This document shows, in pieces, positions 18,514-26,999 of a DNA stretch of 51,911 nt; position 1 is the stretch's first letter; every line of letters begins with the position of its first letter. The stretch comes from an uncultured Ruminococcus sp. (GTDB lineage: Bacteria; Bacillota; Clostridia; Oscillospirales; Acutalibacteraceae): positions 1 to 51,911 of the forward strand of contig CACYDW010000036.1 in assembly GCA_902773325.1 (NCBI GenBank), written 5' to 3'. The translations under genes were made by a program, and so were the position numbers. The notes under the pieces are model-generated. The model did not search any database. It saw only the letters and a program-made list of their open reading frames with translations, and was not told the origin of the DNA.

Positions 18514-18542
18514 TTGAAACATCGAATACAATTTGATATAAT
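18514..18542 (+). promoter_or_regulatory. Sigma-A promoter ahead of rimO
   Basis: TTGAAA (18514-18519) and TATAAT (18537-18542) have a 17-base spacer. Transcription would start close to 18549, at the base of the hairpin described next. Confidence 0.8.
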
Positions 18543-18546
18543 AAAT

Positions 18547-18583
18547 GGCAGTGCTTATCAGAATTTGTCTGAAAGTGCTGCCT
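18547..18583 (+). promoter_or_regulatory. Leader hairpin of the rimO transcript
   Basis: The arms ggcagtgctt (18547-18556) and aagtgctgcc (18574-18583) pair with two G-U wobbles, and tcaga/tctga (18558-18562 and 18568-18572) extends the stem to an apical 5-base loop. The stem is followed by TTTACTTTTG. It starts essentially at the predicted transcript 5' end, so it may act as an attenuator or as a 5' stabilising stem. Confidence 0.55.
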
Positions 18584-18635
18584 TTACTTTTGTTCAGACG
18601 GATCTGAAAGTTTTCTGCAAAGGAATGTGAAAGAA

Positions 18636-19976
18636 ATGGGTGTCAGAGTTGGAATGGTTAGTCTTGGCTGTGCCAAAAACAGAGTAGATGCCGAGATGAT
18701 GCTTTTTACACTAAAGGAAGCCGGATTTGAACTGGTTGCGGACCCCGCAATGTGTGAGGTTGCCATAGTCAATACCTGTGGCTTTATTGAAGATGCGAAG
18801 CAGGAAAGCATAGACGAGATTTTAGAGCTTGCCGAATTGAAAAAAGAGGGAAAAATTCGTGCGATCATTGTTACCGGTTGTCTTGCAGAGCGGTATCAGC
18901 GCGAGGTCATGAAGGAGCTTTATGAAGTGGATGCCGTGATCGGTATCGGTGCAAACAATCAGATTGCGCAGGTTGTCAATGATGTGCTTGCCAATAAGAA
19001 GCAGGAGCTTTTTCCCAATAAAGCCAACCTTGCGCTATGCGGCGGAAGAGTGCGTTCAACACCCTTTTATTATGCCTATCTCAAAATTGCCGAGGGCTGC
19101 GACAATAAATGCACCTATTGTGCGATTCCGATGATCCGCGGCAGCTTCCGCAGCCGTCCGATGGACGATATTCTGAAAGAAGCCCGGGAACTGTCCGAAA
19201 AGGGTGTCAAGGAGCTGATTCTGATTGCACAGGATACCAGCCGCTATGGTGAGGATTTTGCGGGAAAGCCAATGCTTGCCGAGCTTCTCAGGCAACTATG
19301 CAGAATTGATTCCGTAAAATATCTGCGTGTTCTGTATTGCTATCCGGAGCGCATGACGGACGAGCTGATCGATACCATTGCTGAAGAAAGCAAGATCCTG
19401 AAATACATTGATATTCCGCTCCAGCACTGCAACCGCAGAATTCTCAAACTGATGAACCGACGCGGTGACAGGGAAATTCTTACGGCGCTTATCCATAAAA
19501 TGCGCGAGCGTATTCCTGATATCACGATTCGCACCACTCTGATGACAGGTTTTCCCTCAGAAACAGAGGAGGAATTTGAAGAACTTTCACAGTTTGTCAA
19601 TGATATCCGTTTTGACAGATTAGGCTGCTTTGCATATTCTGCCGAAGAGGACACCCCTGCGGCTAAAATGAAGGGACAGCTCGATGAGAACGTCAAAAAA
19701 CACCGTCAGGAAATTATTATGGAACAGCAGCAGATGATTATGGCAGAAAATGCACAGAAATATATCGGAAAAAAGGTTAAAGTGATCTGTGAGGGATTTG
19801 ACCGCATTGCCGAATGCTTCTTCGGCAGGACAAAGGCAGATGCCCCCGAGGTTGACGGCAAGGTGTTTATCATGACCGAAGATCAGAAACCCCGTATCGG
19901 CGATGTGGTAGAGGTTCAGATCACCGATACCCTCGATTGTGACCTTGTGGGAACATATAACGGTACGGTCTGCTGA
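18636..19976 (+). CDS. rimO: Ribosomal protein S12 methylthiotransferase
   Basis: Radical SAM methylthiotransferase that modifies a conserved Asp of ribosomal protein S12. The 446-residue protein has the MTTase N-terminal domain (SLGCAKNRVDAEMM, NTCGFIEDAKQESID, VTGCLAERY, supplying three cluster cysteines), the radical SAM motif CDNKCTYC followed by AIPMIRGSFRSRP (typical of RimO rather than MiaB), and a C-terminal TRAM domain. ATG at 18636 has AAGGA at good spacing; a GTG at 18627 would be too close to it. Confidence 0.95.
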   Translation: MGVRVGMVSLGCAKNRVDAEMMLFTLKEAGFELVADPAMCEVAIVNTCGFIEDAKQESIDEILELAELKKEGKIRAIIVTGCLAERYQREVMKELYEVDAVIGIGANNQIAQVVNDVLANKKQELFPNKANLALCGGRVRSTPFYYAYLKIAEGCDNKCTYCAIPMIRGSFRSRPMDDILKEARELSEKGVKELILIAQDTSRYGEDFAGKPMLAELLRQLCRIDSVKYLRVLYCYPERMTDELIDTIAEESKILKYIDIPLQHCNRRILKLMNRRGDREILTALIHKMRERIPDITIRTTLMTGFPSETEEEFEELSQFVNDIRFDRLGCFAYSAEEDTPAAKMKGQLDENVKKHRQEIIMEQQQMIMAENAQKYIGKKVKVICEGFDRIAECFFGRTKADAPEVDGKVFIMTEDQKPRIGDVVEVQITDTLDCDLVGTYNGTVC

Positions 19977-20011
19977 CGGTATCATCAATAATTTGAAAGG
20001 AATCCTCCTTT

Positions 20012-20605
20012 ATGAATATGCCAAATAAGCTGACACTGCTCCGGCTCATTTTAGTGCCGTTTTATGTTTTCTTCCTATTGATGCCTGCTGTGCCGCATCA
20101 TTATCTGATCGCGCTTATCATTTTCAGCGTGGCAGCCTACACAGACCACCTTGACGGCAAAATTGCCAGAAAATACAACATGATTACCGATTTCGGAAAA
20201 TTTGCAGATCCCCTTGCCGATAAGGTGATGATCCTATCGGCTTATGCCTGTTTTGTGGAGCTGGGACTGACAAGTTCTGTCGCATTGATCATTATCATGT
20301 TCCGTGAGTTTCTGGTAACGTCCATTCGTCTGGTAGCTTCGGCAAAGGGAGAGGTTGTAGCAGCGAATAACTGGGGAAAAGCAAAGACAGTCAGTCAGAT
20401 GATCGCAGTAATGGTTGTGATGCTGCTGCAATATATTCTGGAACTGAACAAAATGGGAATCATTTCTATGGAGCATACAGATACTGTAACGATAGGAATA
20501 ACGATCGCTGATGAAAGCTTTATATGGCTTTCTGTGCTGCTGACCCTGATTTCGGGAGTCATTTACCTGATACAGAATTTCAGATTTATCAAAAATGCAA
20601 AATAA
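20012..20605 (+). CDS. pgsA: CDP-diacylglycerol-glycerol-3-phosphate 3-phosphatidyltransferase
   Basis: Membrane enzyme for the first step of phosphatidylglycerol synthesis. The 197-residue protein begins MNMPNKLTLLRLILVPFYV and carries the CDP-alcohol phosphotransferase motif D-G-x2-A-R-x8-G-x3-D-x3-D as DHLDGKIARKYNMITDFGKF and ADPLADK. About six membrane helices are visible. The gene follows rimO by 35 bases with its own AAAGGA site, forming a probable rimO-pgsA operon. Confidence 0.95.
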   Translation: MNMPNKLTLLRLILVPFYVFFLLMPAVPHHYLIALIIFSVAAYTDHLDGKIARKYNMITDFGKFADPLADKVMILSAYACFVELGLTSSVALIIIMFREFLVTSIRLVASAKGEVVAANNWGKAKTVSQMIAVMVVMLLQYILELNKMGIISMEHTDTVTIGITIADESFIWLSVLLTLISGVIYLIQNFRFIKNAK

Positions 20606-20619
20606 TTTTCCGGAAACTA

Positions 20620-20648
20620 TTAACATTTCCCGGATCATGTAGTATAAT
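20620..20648 (+). promoter_or_regulatory. Promoter of the T-box-cysE-cysS transcript
   Basis: TTAACA (20620-20625) and TATAAT (20643-20648) are separated by 17 bases; the transcript would start near 20655, just ahead of the T-box leader. Confidence 0.75.
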
Positions 20649-20655
20649 GTACATA

Positions 20656-20912
20656 TAAGAGGATGGCTGTGATAAGGAGAAGTAACGGAGAAGGGTTTGT
20701 TTCAGAGAGGTGCTGCATGCTGTGAAAGCACCACAAGCCGCCGTGAAATGCACCTTTGAGCTTGCGGGAGGAAAAATACCGTGTATTGATTATTCCCGTG
20801 CGGTGAGCCGCCGTTACCGGCAAATGAGGACAGTATTTCTGCTGTTGAATACGGGTGGAACCGTGCATATTACTGCACCCCGACGCTGCTGGCGCCGAGG
20901 TGCGTTTTTTTG
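20656..20912 (+). ncRNA. T-box riboswitch, probably cysteine-specific
   Basis: The leader has an AGTAACG specifier-loop 5' strand (about 20680), a long stem I, and the canonical T-box/antiterminator sequence GGGTGGAACCGTG (20853-20865) that pairs with uncharged tRNA acceptor ends. The most likely specifier codon on the 3' side of stem I is TGC (20749-20751, flanked gaaa/acc), a Cys codon, which agrees with the downstream cysE and cysS genes. Uncharged tRNA-Cys would favour readthrough. The specifier position is by inspection, not folding. Confidence 0.92.
20875..20911 (+). terminator. T-box-controlled terminator
   Basis: GCACC (20875-20879) pairs with GGTGC (20899-20903) around a GC-rich inner stem, followed by seven T (20905-20911). 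It overlaps the end of the antiterminator region, as expected of a transcriptional T-box. Confidence 0.9.
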
Positions 20913-20950
20913 TAAGGGGTATCCCTTTCCATAAGATTGTTCAAAGTGTG

Positions 20951-21589
20951 GTGATACGATTGTTCCAAAATCTGAAGGACGAACTTGATTCCATCATGAA
21001 GCGTGACCCTGCCGCAAGAAGCAGGGCAGAGGTATATTTTTTGTATTCAGGCTTCAAGGCTGTGCGGGCATACAGGCGCTCCAACTGGTTTTATCGTCAT
21101 AATATGAAGTTTATAGCGCGGCTGATTTCCCAGCGCGCCCGCTATAAAACCGGTATTGAGATTCATCCCGGCGCTACCATCGGCAAGGGACTGTTTATTG
21201 ATCACGGTATGGGTGTTGTGATCGGAGAAACAGCCGAGATCGGTGACAACTGCACCATCTATCAGAATGTGACTCTCGGCGGTACCGGTAAGGATCACGG
21301 TAAGCGACACCCGACGCTGGGCAATAATGTATTGGTCGGCGCAGGCGCAAAGATACTGGGACCCTTCCGGGTCGGGGATAATGCCAGAATTGCCGCAGGC
21401 GCGGTAGTGCTTACAGAAGTGCCTGATAATGCTACGGCTGTCGGTGTACCTGCCCGAGTAGTAAGAGTCAACGGTGTCAAGCCGGAGAATCTTGACCAGA
21501 TTCATTTTACCGACCCGCTTTATCAGGATCTGTGCCGGATAGAACGGGAGCTTCATACGATAGAAGCGAAGCTCAAAAATAAGAGTTAA
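20951..21589 (+). CDS. cysE: Serine O-acetyltransferase
   Basis: Transfers acetyl from acetyl-CoA to serine for cysteine synthesis. About 212 residues with an N-terminal helical segment (RLFQNLKDELDSIMKRDPAARS) and a C-terminal left-handed beta helix of hexapeptide repeats, including GIEIHPGATIGKGLFIDHG and VTLGGTGKDHGKRHPTLG. The start is uncertain: GTG at 20951 fits the family N-terminus, but no strong ribosome binding site is visible and GTG at 20948 or TTG at 20960 are possible. Readings starting further upstream run into the T-box terminator. Expression should respond to uncharged tRNA-Cys. Confidence 0.9.
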   Translation: MIRLFQNLKDELDSIMKRDPAARSRAEVYFLYSGFKAVRAYRRSNWFYRHNMKFIARLISQRARYKTGIEIHPGATIGKGLFIDHGMGVVIGETAEIGDNCTIYQNVTLGGTGKDHGKRHPTLGNNVLVGAGAKILGPFRVGDNARIAAGAVVLTEVPDNATAVGVPARVVRVNGVKPENLDQIHFTDPLYQDLCRIERELHTIEAKLKNKS

Positions 21590-21594
21590 ATCCG

Positions 21595-21640
21595 TCTGAC
21601 ACTGCATCGGCAGAGCATTTCTGTCGGTGCAGCGTCAGAG
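21595..21640 (+). other. Intercistronic hairpin between cysE and cysS
   Basis: Ctgac and gtcag, extended by actgca/tgcag and cggcag/ctgtcg segments, pair to form a long stem in the 130-base gap between cysE and cysS. No T-run follows, so it is more likely a processing or stability element than a terminator. Confidence 0.45.
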
Positions 21641-21719
21641 TGGTTGCTGTTATCCATCATTCCAAAGAGCATATAATGTGCTTATTATATTATTTGACAT
21701 TCAGGAGAGGAAGATTGCA

Positions 21720-23120
21720 GTGAAAGTCTACAATACGATGACAAGAAAGAAAGAGGAGCTAAAGACCATTACACCCGGAGAGGTGAAAATCTATGCCTGC
21801 GGCCCTACTGTGTATAACTACATACACATCGGCAATGCCCGTCCGATATGTGTGTTTGACACCTTCAGAAGATACCTTGAATACAGGGGAATGAAGGTCA
21901 CCTATGTACAGAATTTTACGGATATTGACGATAAGATCATCAAACGCGCTAATGAGGAAAACAGCGATTATCTTACGGTTTCACAAAAGTATATTGCTGA
22001 ATATAAAAAAGATGCGGCAGGACTTAACGTGCGTGATGCCAGCGTCCACCCGAAAGCAACCGAAAACATTGACGGTATTATTGCGATGATACAGTCACTG
22101 GAAGAAAAGGGATATGCCTATTCCACCGAATACGGAGATGTATACTTCCGCACCAACCGCTTTTCACAGTACGGCAAGCTTTCTCATCAGCCGCTTGAGG
22201 ATCTGGAAGCGGGCGCAAGAATCAGTATCGGTGAAACCAAGGAAGACCCGATGGATTTTGCATTGTGGAAGGGTGCTAAGCCCGGTGAGCCTTCATGGGA
22301 CTCCCCGTGGGGACAGGGCAGACCCGGTTGGCACATTGAGTGTTCTGCAATGGCAAAGCGTTATCTGGGCGAAACCATTGACATCCACTGCGGTGGTCAG
22401 GATCTGATTTTCCCGCACCACGAAAACGAAATTGCACAGAGTGAATGCTGCAACGGTGTACCGTTTGCGAATTACTGGCTGCATAACGGGTATATCAACG
22501 TAGATAACCGCAAAATGTCCAAATCGTTAGGAAACTTCTTTACCGTGCGCGATGTTGCCGAAAAATACGGCTATGAACCCATACGCTATCTGATGCTTTC
22601 CTCACATTACCGCAGTCCGATCAACTATTCAGTGGACATTATCGAACAGTGCAAAGCTGCTCTGGAGCGCCTTTATAACTGCCGTGACGATCTGAGCTAT
22701 CTTGCTGCTAATACACAGGCAGGAGAGAAGGACGGAGAAGAGGCTGTCAAAGCTCTACTGATTACCCATAAAGACGATTTTATCACCGCTATGGACGATG
22801 ATTTCAATACCGCAGACGCAATTTCTGCGCTCTTTGAGCTGGCAAGGGATATCAATTCCAATATCAATGCCCGTACACAGCCTTCTAAGGAGCTTTGTGA
22901 CTTTGCTCTGAGCCTTTATAATGAGCTTGCCGATGTTCTGGGACTGCTCTACACCAAAAAGAATGAGATCGCAGACGATGTGCAGCAGCTCATTGAGCAG
23001 CGCAGTGAAGCCCGTAAAAACAAAAACTGGGCAGAAGCCGACAGAATCCGCGATGAACTGAAAGCAAGAGGAGTCACCATCAAAGATACTCCACAGGGTA
23101 CAATTGTAATATCGGAGTAA
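21720..23120 (+). CDS. cysS: Cysteinyl-tRNA synthetase
   Basis: Class I synthetase charging tRNA-Cys. The 466-residue protein has the HIGN motif (YIHIGNARP) and KMSKS (DNRKMSKSLGNF); zinc-binding Cys/His residues are visible in ACGPTVYN, ECSAMAKRYLG and FPHHENEIAQSE. The GTG at 21720 is chosen because AGGAGAGG (21703-21710) lies 9 bases upstream and MKVYNTMTRKKEE is the usual N-terminus. It shares the T-box leader with cysE, which makes both enzymes respond to cysteine-tRNA charging. Confidence 0.96.
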   Translation: MKVYNTMTRKKEELKTITPGEVKIYACGPTVYNYIHIGNARPICVFDTFRRYLEYRGMKVTYVQNFTDIDDKIIKRANEENSDYLTVSQKYIAEYKKDAAGLNVRDASVHPKATENIDGIIAMIQSLEEKGYAYSTEYGDVYFRTNRFSQYGKLSHQPLEDLEAGARISIGETKEDPMDFALWKGAKPGEPSWDSPWGQGRPGWHIECSAMAKRYLGETIDIHCGGQDLIFPHHENEIAQSECCNGVPFANYWLHNGYINVDNRKMSKSLGNFFTVRDVAEKYGYEPIRYLMLSSHYRSPINYSVDIIEQCKAALERLYNCRDDLSYLAANTQAGEKDGEEAVKALLITHKDDFITAMDDDFNTADAISALFELARDINSNINARTQPSKELCDFALSLYNELADVLGLLYTKKNEIADDVQQLIEQRSEARKNKNWAEADRIRDELKARGVTIKDTPQGTIVISE

Positions 23121-23125
23121 TACCT

Positions 23126-23545
23126 ATGATGACGATCAACGAAATCAAAGGACTGATTGATCGGGCGCTTGCAGCAAGAAAACACGCATACGCACCGTAT
23201 TCCAAATTCATGGTTGGTTCCGCACTGCTTTGCGCGGACGGAAGCATCTATACGGGAGTCAATGTTGAGAACGCGTCCTATCCTGCGGGGATATGTGCCG
23301 AGCGCACCGCATTTTCCCACGCGGTGGCGGAGGGGCATAAGGATTTTACCGCCTTGGTAGTGGCAGGCGGTCCGGAGGTGGGCGGTAATGCAGTTTTGTC
23401 GCGCTACTGTTCACCGTGCGGTGTTTGCAGGCAGTTTATGTCAGAATTCTGCGGCAGAGATTTTATCGTCATTCTGGCAAAAAGCAGGGAAGAATATAAA
23501 ATGCTGAAGCTTGGAGAACTGCTTCCTCATACCTTTTCATTGTAG
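23126..23545 (+). CDS. cdd: Cytidine deaminase
   Basis: Zinc enzyme of pyrimidine salvage deaminating cytidine and deoxycytidine. The 139-residue length fits the tetrameric class. The catalytic CAERTAF motif (Cys zinc ligand and Glu proton shuttle) and PCGVCRQ (two further Cys ligands) are both intact. The ATG is 7 bases after GGAG, which overlaps the cysS stop, so translation may be coupled to cysS. Confidence 0.95.
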   Translation: MMTINEIKGLIDRALAARKHAYAPYSKFMVGSALLCADGSIYTGVNVENASYPAGICAERTAFSHAVAEGHKDFTALVVAGGPEVGGNAVLSRYCSPCGVCRQFMSEFCGRDFIVILAKSREEYKMLKLGELLPHTFSL

Positions 23546-23555
23546 CACGTTTTTA

Positions 23556-23584
23556 AAAGGCAGCGAATATGCCTTCGCTGCCTT
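23556..23584. terminator. Bidirectional terminator after cdd
   Basis: The arms aaaggcagcgaa (23556-23567) and ttcgctgccttt (23573-23584) are perfect complements with A- and T-rich flanks on both sides, so the structure can end cdd transcription and transcripts from the opposite strand. Confidence 0.8.
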
Positions 23585-23605
23585 TGATGCTATGCAGTAC
23601 ATCAG

Positions 23606-23631
23606 ACTTACTCGGAATCTTCCGAGTAAGT
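23606..23631. other. Perfect hairpin downstream of the small minus-strand ORF
   Basis: Eleven-base arms (23606-23616 and 23621-23631) pair perfectly around ATCT. It lies 18 bases beyond the stop codon of the 43-residue ORF on the minus strand. It lacks a clear U-run, but a second, T-flanked hairpin follows at 23556-23584. Confidence 0.6.
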
Positions 23632-23649
23632 TTATTCCGGTATGTCTGC

Positions 23650-23781
23650 TCAGTCGCCGTAGTAGGAATCGAATTGTTCACCACTGTCGGAATACGGCTC
23701 TTTACCGCTCTCGTGCGTGCTTTCTTCTGAGGTCTTGTGATCATCAGAATGGGCGTTGGTCTTTTTGGTTTTTTTACTCAT
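23650..23781 (-). CDS. Small hydrophilic hypothetical protein (43 aa)
   Basis: An ATG on the minus strand at 23781 opens a 43-residue frame beginning MSKKTKKTNAHSDDHKTSEE and ending EQFDSYYGD. An AAGGA lies 11 bases upstream, and the stop is followed by two hairpins. The product has a basic N-terminus and an acidic, Ser-rich remainder, with no membrane helix or recognisable domain; it would be disordered. It fills most of the 337-base gap between cdd and the methyltransferase gene. No function can be proposed. Confidence 0.5.
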   Translation of the reverse strand: MSKKTKKTNAHSDDHKTSEESTHESGKEPYSDSGEQFDSYYGD

Positions 23782-23882
23782 GGTTATCACCGTCCTTCTG
23801 CCTTTTATTATAACCATGATCTGACGGAGTATTCCGTGAGTATGAAAAATGCACTTTTTTTATTGCTATCGGAGATGAAGCT

Positions 23883-25268
23883 ATGCTTATCCTTCCAGAA
23901 CAGTTTATAGCCGAAATGCAGGAATTGCTCGGCACAGATTATTCAGAATATGCCGCGCTGAAGGATGACCCGCCATACAGAGGAGTCACCGTGAACCGTC
24001 TGAAAACAGATGCGGTGGAGCTTTGCGGATTGCTGCCCTTCAAAATGGAACAAAGCCCATTTAATCCGCTGAATTTCTACATACCGTCTGACGTGCAGGG
24101 AATCGGCAGCCACCCGCTCCACTGTGCAGGAGCATTTTATGTTCAGGAGCCGTCAGCCTCTGCTGCCGTGACACTGCTTGATGTACAGCATGGAGATCGC
24201 GTACTGGATCTTTGCAGTGCCCCCGGCGGAAAATCCGCCCAAATTGCATCCGCTCTCGGCGGTACAGGTCTGTTGTGGTCAAACGAGGTCGTCAAAAGCC
24301 GTGCACAGATTTTGCTGTCCAATTATGAGAGAATGGGTATTGCAAACGGTGTGGTTTCCTCCTGTTATCCGGAGATACTCTGTGAAAAACTGGCAGGTTT
24401 TTTTGACAGAGTATTGGTAGATGCACCGTGTTCGGGGGAGGGTATGTTCCGCAAGAACCATAATGCCGCTGCCGAATGGACGTATGAACACAAGCTGTCC
24501 TGCGCCGAACGCCAGCTTTCCATTCTGCGCTCTGCTGCCGGAGCAGTCAGAAAAGGCGGTGTGCTTGTCTATTCCACCTGTACCTTTTCACACGAAGAAA
24601 ACGAAGGTGTCATCACACGTTTTCTGGCTGAGCATCCGGATTTTGAACCATGTGAGGTTCATGAGCCGTTTGGGAGAAAAACAGAGCTTTCGTGTGCTGT
24701 CCGTATCACACCGCTCGAGGGCGGCGAAGGGCATTTTGCTGCGAAGCTGCATCGGCGTGAGGATACCAACCGTAAAGAATATGACGGCTATGCGTTATCC
24801 TCCGACGAAGCTGCCGCAAAAACAAAGAACGGCAAACGAAATACAGCCGCACGTTCCGTTTCGGCCGATAAGATGGCAGGAGATGCCTTGAACGATATTC
24901 TGATAAGCGTACCGCATGGCAGAAAGATGATCATTAACGACAAGCTGTTCCTTCTTCCCGATCAACTGCCGGACTTGAACGGACTTGGCGTCATCAGAGC
25001 GGGACTTCTTGCCGGTGAATGGAAGAAGAACCGCTTTGAGCCGGCTCACGCACTGTTTATGGCATACCGGACGGGACAATTCCATCGGGTGTTGGAACTG
25101 TCGCTTGATGACGAAAGAGTCGGCAGCTTTCTGAGAGGATATGAAATTGATAGCAATACAGATGACGGATATACGGCGGTTGCCTGCTGCGGCATGACAC
25201 TCGGCTACGGAAAATGCTCCTCCGGTCGTCTGAAAAACAAATATCCCAAGGGGTTGAGGAATCCATAA
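23883..25268 (+). CDS. rRNA cytosine-C5 methyltransferase, RsmF/NOL1-NOP2-sun family
   Basis: A 461-residue m5C RNA methyltransferase. The SAM site is VLDLCSAPGGKSAQIA at about residues 108-123; the motif IV DAPCSGEGMFRK (about 180-192) and motif VI VYSTCTFSHEENEG (about 233-246) supply the two cysteines used in catalysis. The C-terminal 150 residues resemble the RsmF C-terminal and PUA-like region (RAGLLAGEWKKNRFEPAHAL). The rRNA position modified is not deducible. GGAGATGAAGCT precedes the ATG. It converges on the next minus-strand gene with only a 3-base gap and no terminator. Confidence 0.9.
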   Translation: MLILPEQFIAEMQELLGTDYSEYAALKDDPPYRGVTVNRLKTDAVELCGLLPFKMEQSPFNPLNFYIPSDVQGIGSHPLHCAGAFYVQEPSASAAVTLLDVQHGDRVLDLCSAPGGKSAQIASALGGTGLLWSNEVVKSRAQILLSNYERMGIANGVVSSCYPEILCEKLAGFFDRVLVDAPCSGEGMFRKNHNAAAEWTYEHKLSCAERQLSILRSAAGAVRKGGVLVYSTCTFSHEENEGVITRFLAEHPDFEPCEVHEPFGRKTELSCAVRITPLEGGEGHFAAKLHRREDTNRKEYDGYALSSDEAAAKTKNGKRNTAARSVSADKMAGDALNDILISVPHGRKMIINDKLFLLPDQLPDLNGLGVIRAGLLAGEWKKNRFEPAHALFMAYRTGQFHRVLELSLDDERVGSFLRGYEIDSNTDDGYTAVACCGMTLGYGKCSSGRLKNKYPKGLRNP

Positions 25269-25271
25269 CGG

Positions 25272-26594
25272 TCATATCACTGCCATAGCGTTTCTGACCT
25301 CCTTGTTTGTGGCATTGGCTTCCAGATAATCATAGGAATAGAATACAAAGCCATCACAGCCAAGCCCGCGGATCATCTCGATCTGATTTCTGAGATTGCT
25401 GTCGCTTGACAGCCAGCTTCCGTTATCGGCATCTGTTCCTGCTTTATAGAGTCCAAGTCCGTAGAGCAGCATGACATTACTGTTTTTGACTGTTTCCTTC
25501 CACCTTACTGCCAATTCATCAAATGGTGCAGTAGGGTGGTTTTCGCTTACGTATAACTGCGGGCAGATATAATCAATATATCCTTCTGCCATACACCATG
25601 AAGCAATATCCGCACTGATTTTATCGTTGTTTTCAAAGCTGCACTGCGGTGAAATGCCAAACAGAAGCTTGTCGTTGATTGCATGCACAGCGGCATGGAT
25701 TCCCGCAATCAGCAGGTTGATGTTGGTTTTTCGCCACTCCTGTTGGGAAATCGCCTTGCTGCCGTCAGAGAGTGCTTTCACATAGCTCTCGTAATCCGCT
25801 TTGTCATAATCCGTTTCTTCCGAAGGATAGAAATAGTCGTCAAGCTGTAACCCGTCAATATCGTAGTTTGCGGCAAGCTCCCTGATACCGTCAATGATCA
25901 GTTTTCTTACAGCAGGATAGGCAGGATTGTAATAGATTGCTCCGTTATACGCAAGGGTATAGCGGTCGTTTTCCTTGCTGTCGTCATTCTTCCATACCAT
26001 GTAAGGGTTGCTGTCGGCAAGCTGCGATGGGGTTGTGCCTGTGCTGATACGAAATGGATTGACCCATGCATGAACAGCAATATGATGCTCATGTGCGGCA
26101 CTTACAATGTATTCGAGCGGGTCGTAGTCAGTGCTTTTGCCTTGTGTACCGCTGATGATATGAGAAAAGGGAAAATATACGGAAGGATAAATAGCATCTC
26201 CGAACGGACGTACCTGGATAATGACCGTATTGATTTTATGAGCTGCACAGACGGAGATAATACCGTCAATTTTAGCTTTGAATGCCTCTTCGCTCCGCTC
26301 GTTCTCTTTCAGGGTCAGCGTCATATATGGAATCCATATTCCGCGTATTTCTTCGGATACAGCGTTTGATGGCTCATTGACTTCTGCGTTTTCAGTTGAA
26401 ACTTGTCTTGTGGGTGCGGTGCTGTTTTCAGCTTCGTTGGCGGCAGAAGGAGCATTAGTGGCAACCGTATGTGCAGCAGTATCCGCATACGGCTTTTTGC
26501 CGCCTGTACCCGCAGCGGATACCACTGCTATGCACAATGCCAATACTGCCGCAGAAATACAGGGAGCAATCAATCGCTTCAATTTTATTTTCAT
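25272..26594 (-). CDS. Secreted glycosyl hydrolase-like protein (GHL10/DUF187)
   Basis: A 440-residue exported protein of the GHL10 (PF02638) family, related by fold to TIM-barrel glycoside hydrolases. Residues 1-28 form a signal peptide (MKIKLKRLIAPCISAAVLAL), followed by a Thr/Ala/Asn-rich linker and then the family domain from about residue 82: EIRGIWIPYMTL, VIIQVRPFGDAIYPS, HAWVNPFRIS, and GLQLDDYFYP with acidic residues typical of the active site. A substrate cannot be assigned; envelope glycan is likely. The ATG at 26594 matches the signal peptide; longer frames up to 26858 cross the divergent promoter and are unlikely. Confidence 0.85.
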   Translation of the reverse strand: MKIKLKRLIAPCISAAVLALCIAVVSAAGTGGKKPYADTAAHTVATNAPSAANEAENSTAPTRQVSTENAEVNEPSNAVSEEIRGIWIPYMTLTLKENERSEEAFKAKIDGIISVCAAHKINTVIIQVRPFGDAIYPSVYFPFSHIISGTQGKSTDYDPLEYIVSAAHEHHIAVHAWVNPFRISTGTTPSQLADSNPYMVWKNDDSKENDRYTLAYNGAIYYNPAYPAVRKLIIDGIRELAANYDIDGLQLDDYFYPSEETDYDKADYESYVKALSDGSKAISQQEWRKTNINLLIAGIHAAVHAINDKLLFGISPQCSFENNDKISADIASWCMAEGYIDYICPQLYVSENHPTAPFDELAVRWKETVKNSNVMLLYGLGLYKAGTDADNGSWLSSDSNLRNQIEMIRGLGCDGFVFYSYDYLEANATNKEVRNAMAVI

Positions 26595-26607
26595 ACCAAA
26601 CACAACC

Positions 26608-26636
26608 TTGATTTTAATGTTATAAATATATATAAT
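26608..26636 (+). promoter_or_regulatory. Promoter of the DUF1294 gene
   Basis: TTGATT (26608-26613) and TATAAT (26631-26636) have a 17-base spacer, 33 bases upstream of the start codon at 26670. Confidence 0.75.
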
Positions 26637-26669
26637 AGAAGCAAGGAAAAAATGACAAGGAGAATCGGT

Positions 26670-26972
26670 ATGCAGTGGTATCACGGAGCAATCATTGTTT
26701 ATCTTGCGGTTATTAACATAGCAGCTGCATGTGTCACCATACATGACAAAAAAGCTGCGGTTTCGCATCGTTGGCGTATCCCCGAAAATACACTTCTGGT
26801 TGTATCTGCGCTTGGCGGCAGTCCCGCTATGTATCTGACGATGAGGTGTATACATCACAAGACCCGAAAAGCAAAATTCATGGTCGGTATTCCTGTTATC
26901 TTTTTTCTGGAGCTGACAGCGGTAGCCGCAGTATGGCTGTGGCTTAGCGGAATACCGCTTCTGAATGTTTGA
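26670..26972 (+). CDS. DUF1294 family membrane protein
   Basis: A 100-residue protein with hydrophobic segments at about residues 5-22, 38-55 and 73-95. The segment GGSPAMYLTMRCIHHKTRK followed by KFMVGIP is the DUF1294 signature (HKT.K..F..G.P). Family function is unknown. ATG at 26670 has CAAGGAG about 9 bases upstream; an alternative ATG at 26652 would add six residues. Confidence 0.8.
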   Translation: MQWYHGAIIVYLAVINIAAACVTIHDKKAAVSHRWRIPENTLLVVSALGGSPAMYLTMRCIHHKTRKAKFMVGIPVIFFLELTAVAAVWLWLSGIPLLNV

Positions 26973-26999
26973 TGAACAGTTCCCGGGGAAAACGCAAAA

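Noticed and set aside
20855-20950. N-terminal extension of cysE into the T-box terminator
   Set aside because: The extra codons would lie in the T-box antiterminator and terminator, and known cysE proteins do not have them.
23553-23744. 63-codon minus-strand frame next to cdd
   Set aside because: It runs through both hairpins and lacks a ribosome site; the overlapping 43-codon frame starting at 23781 is better supported.
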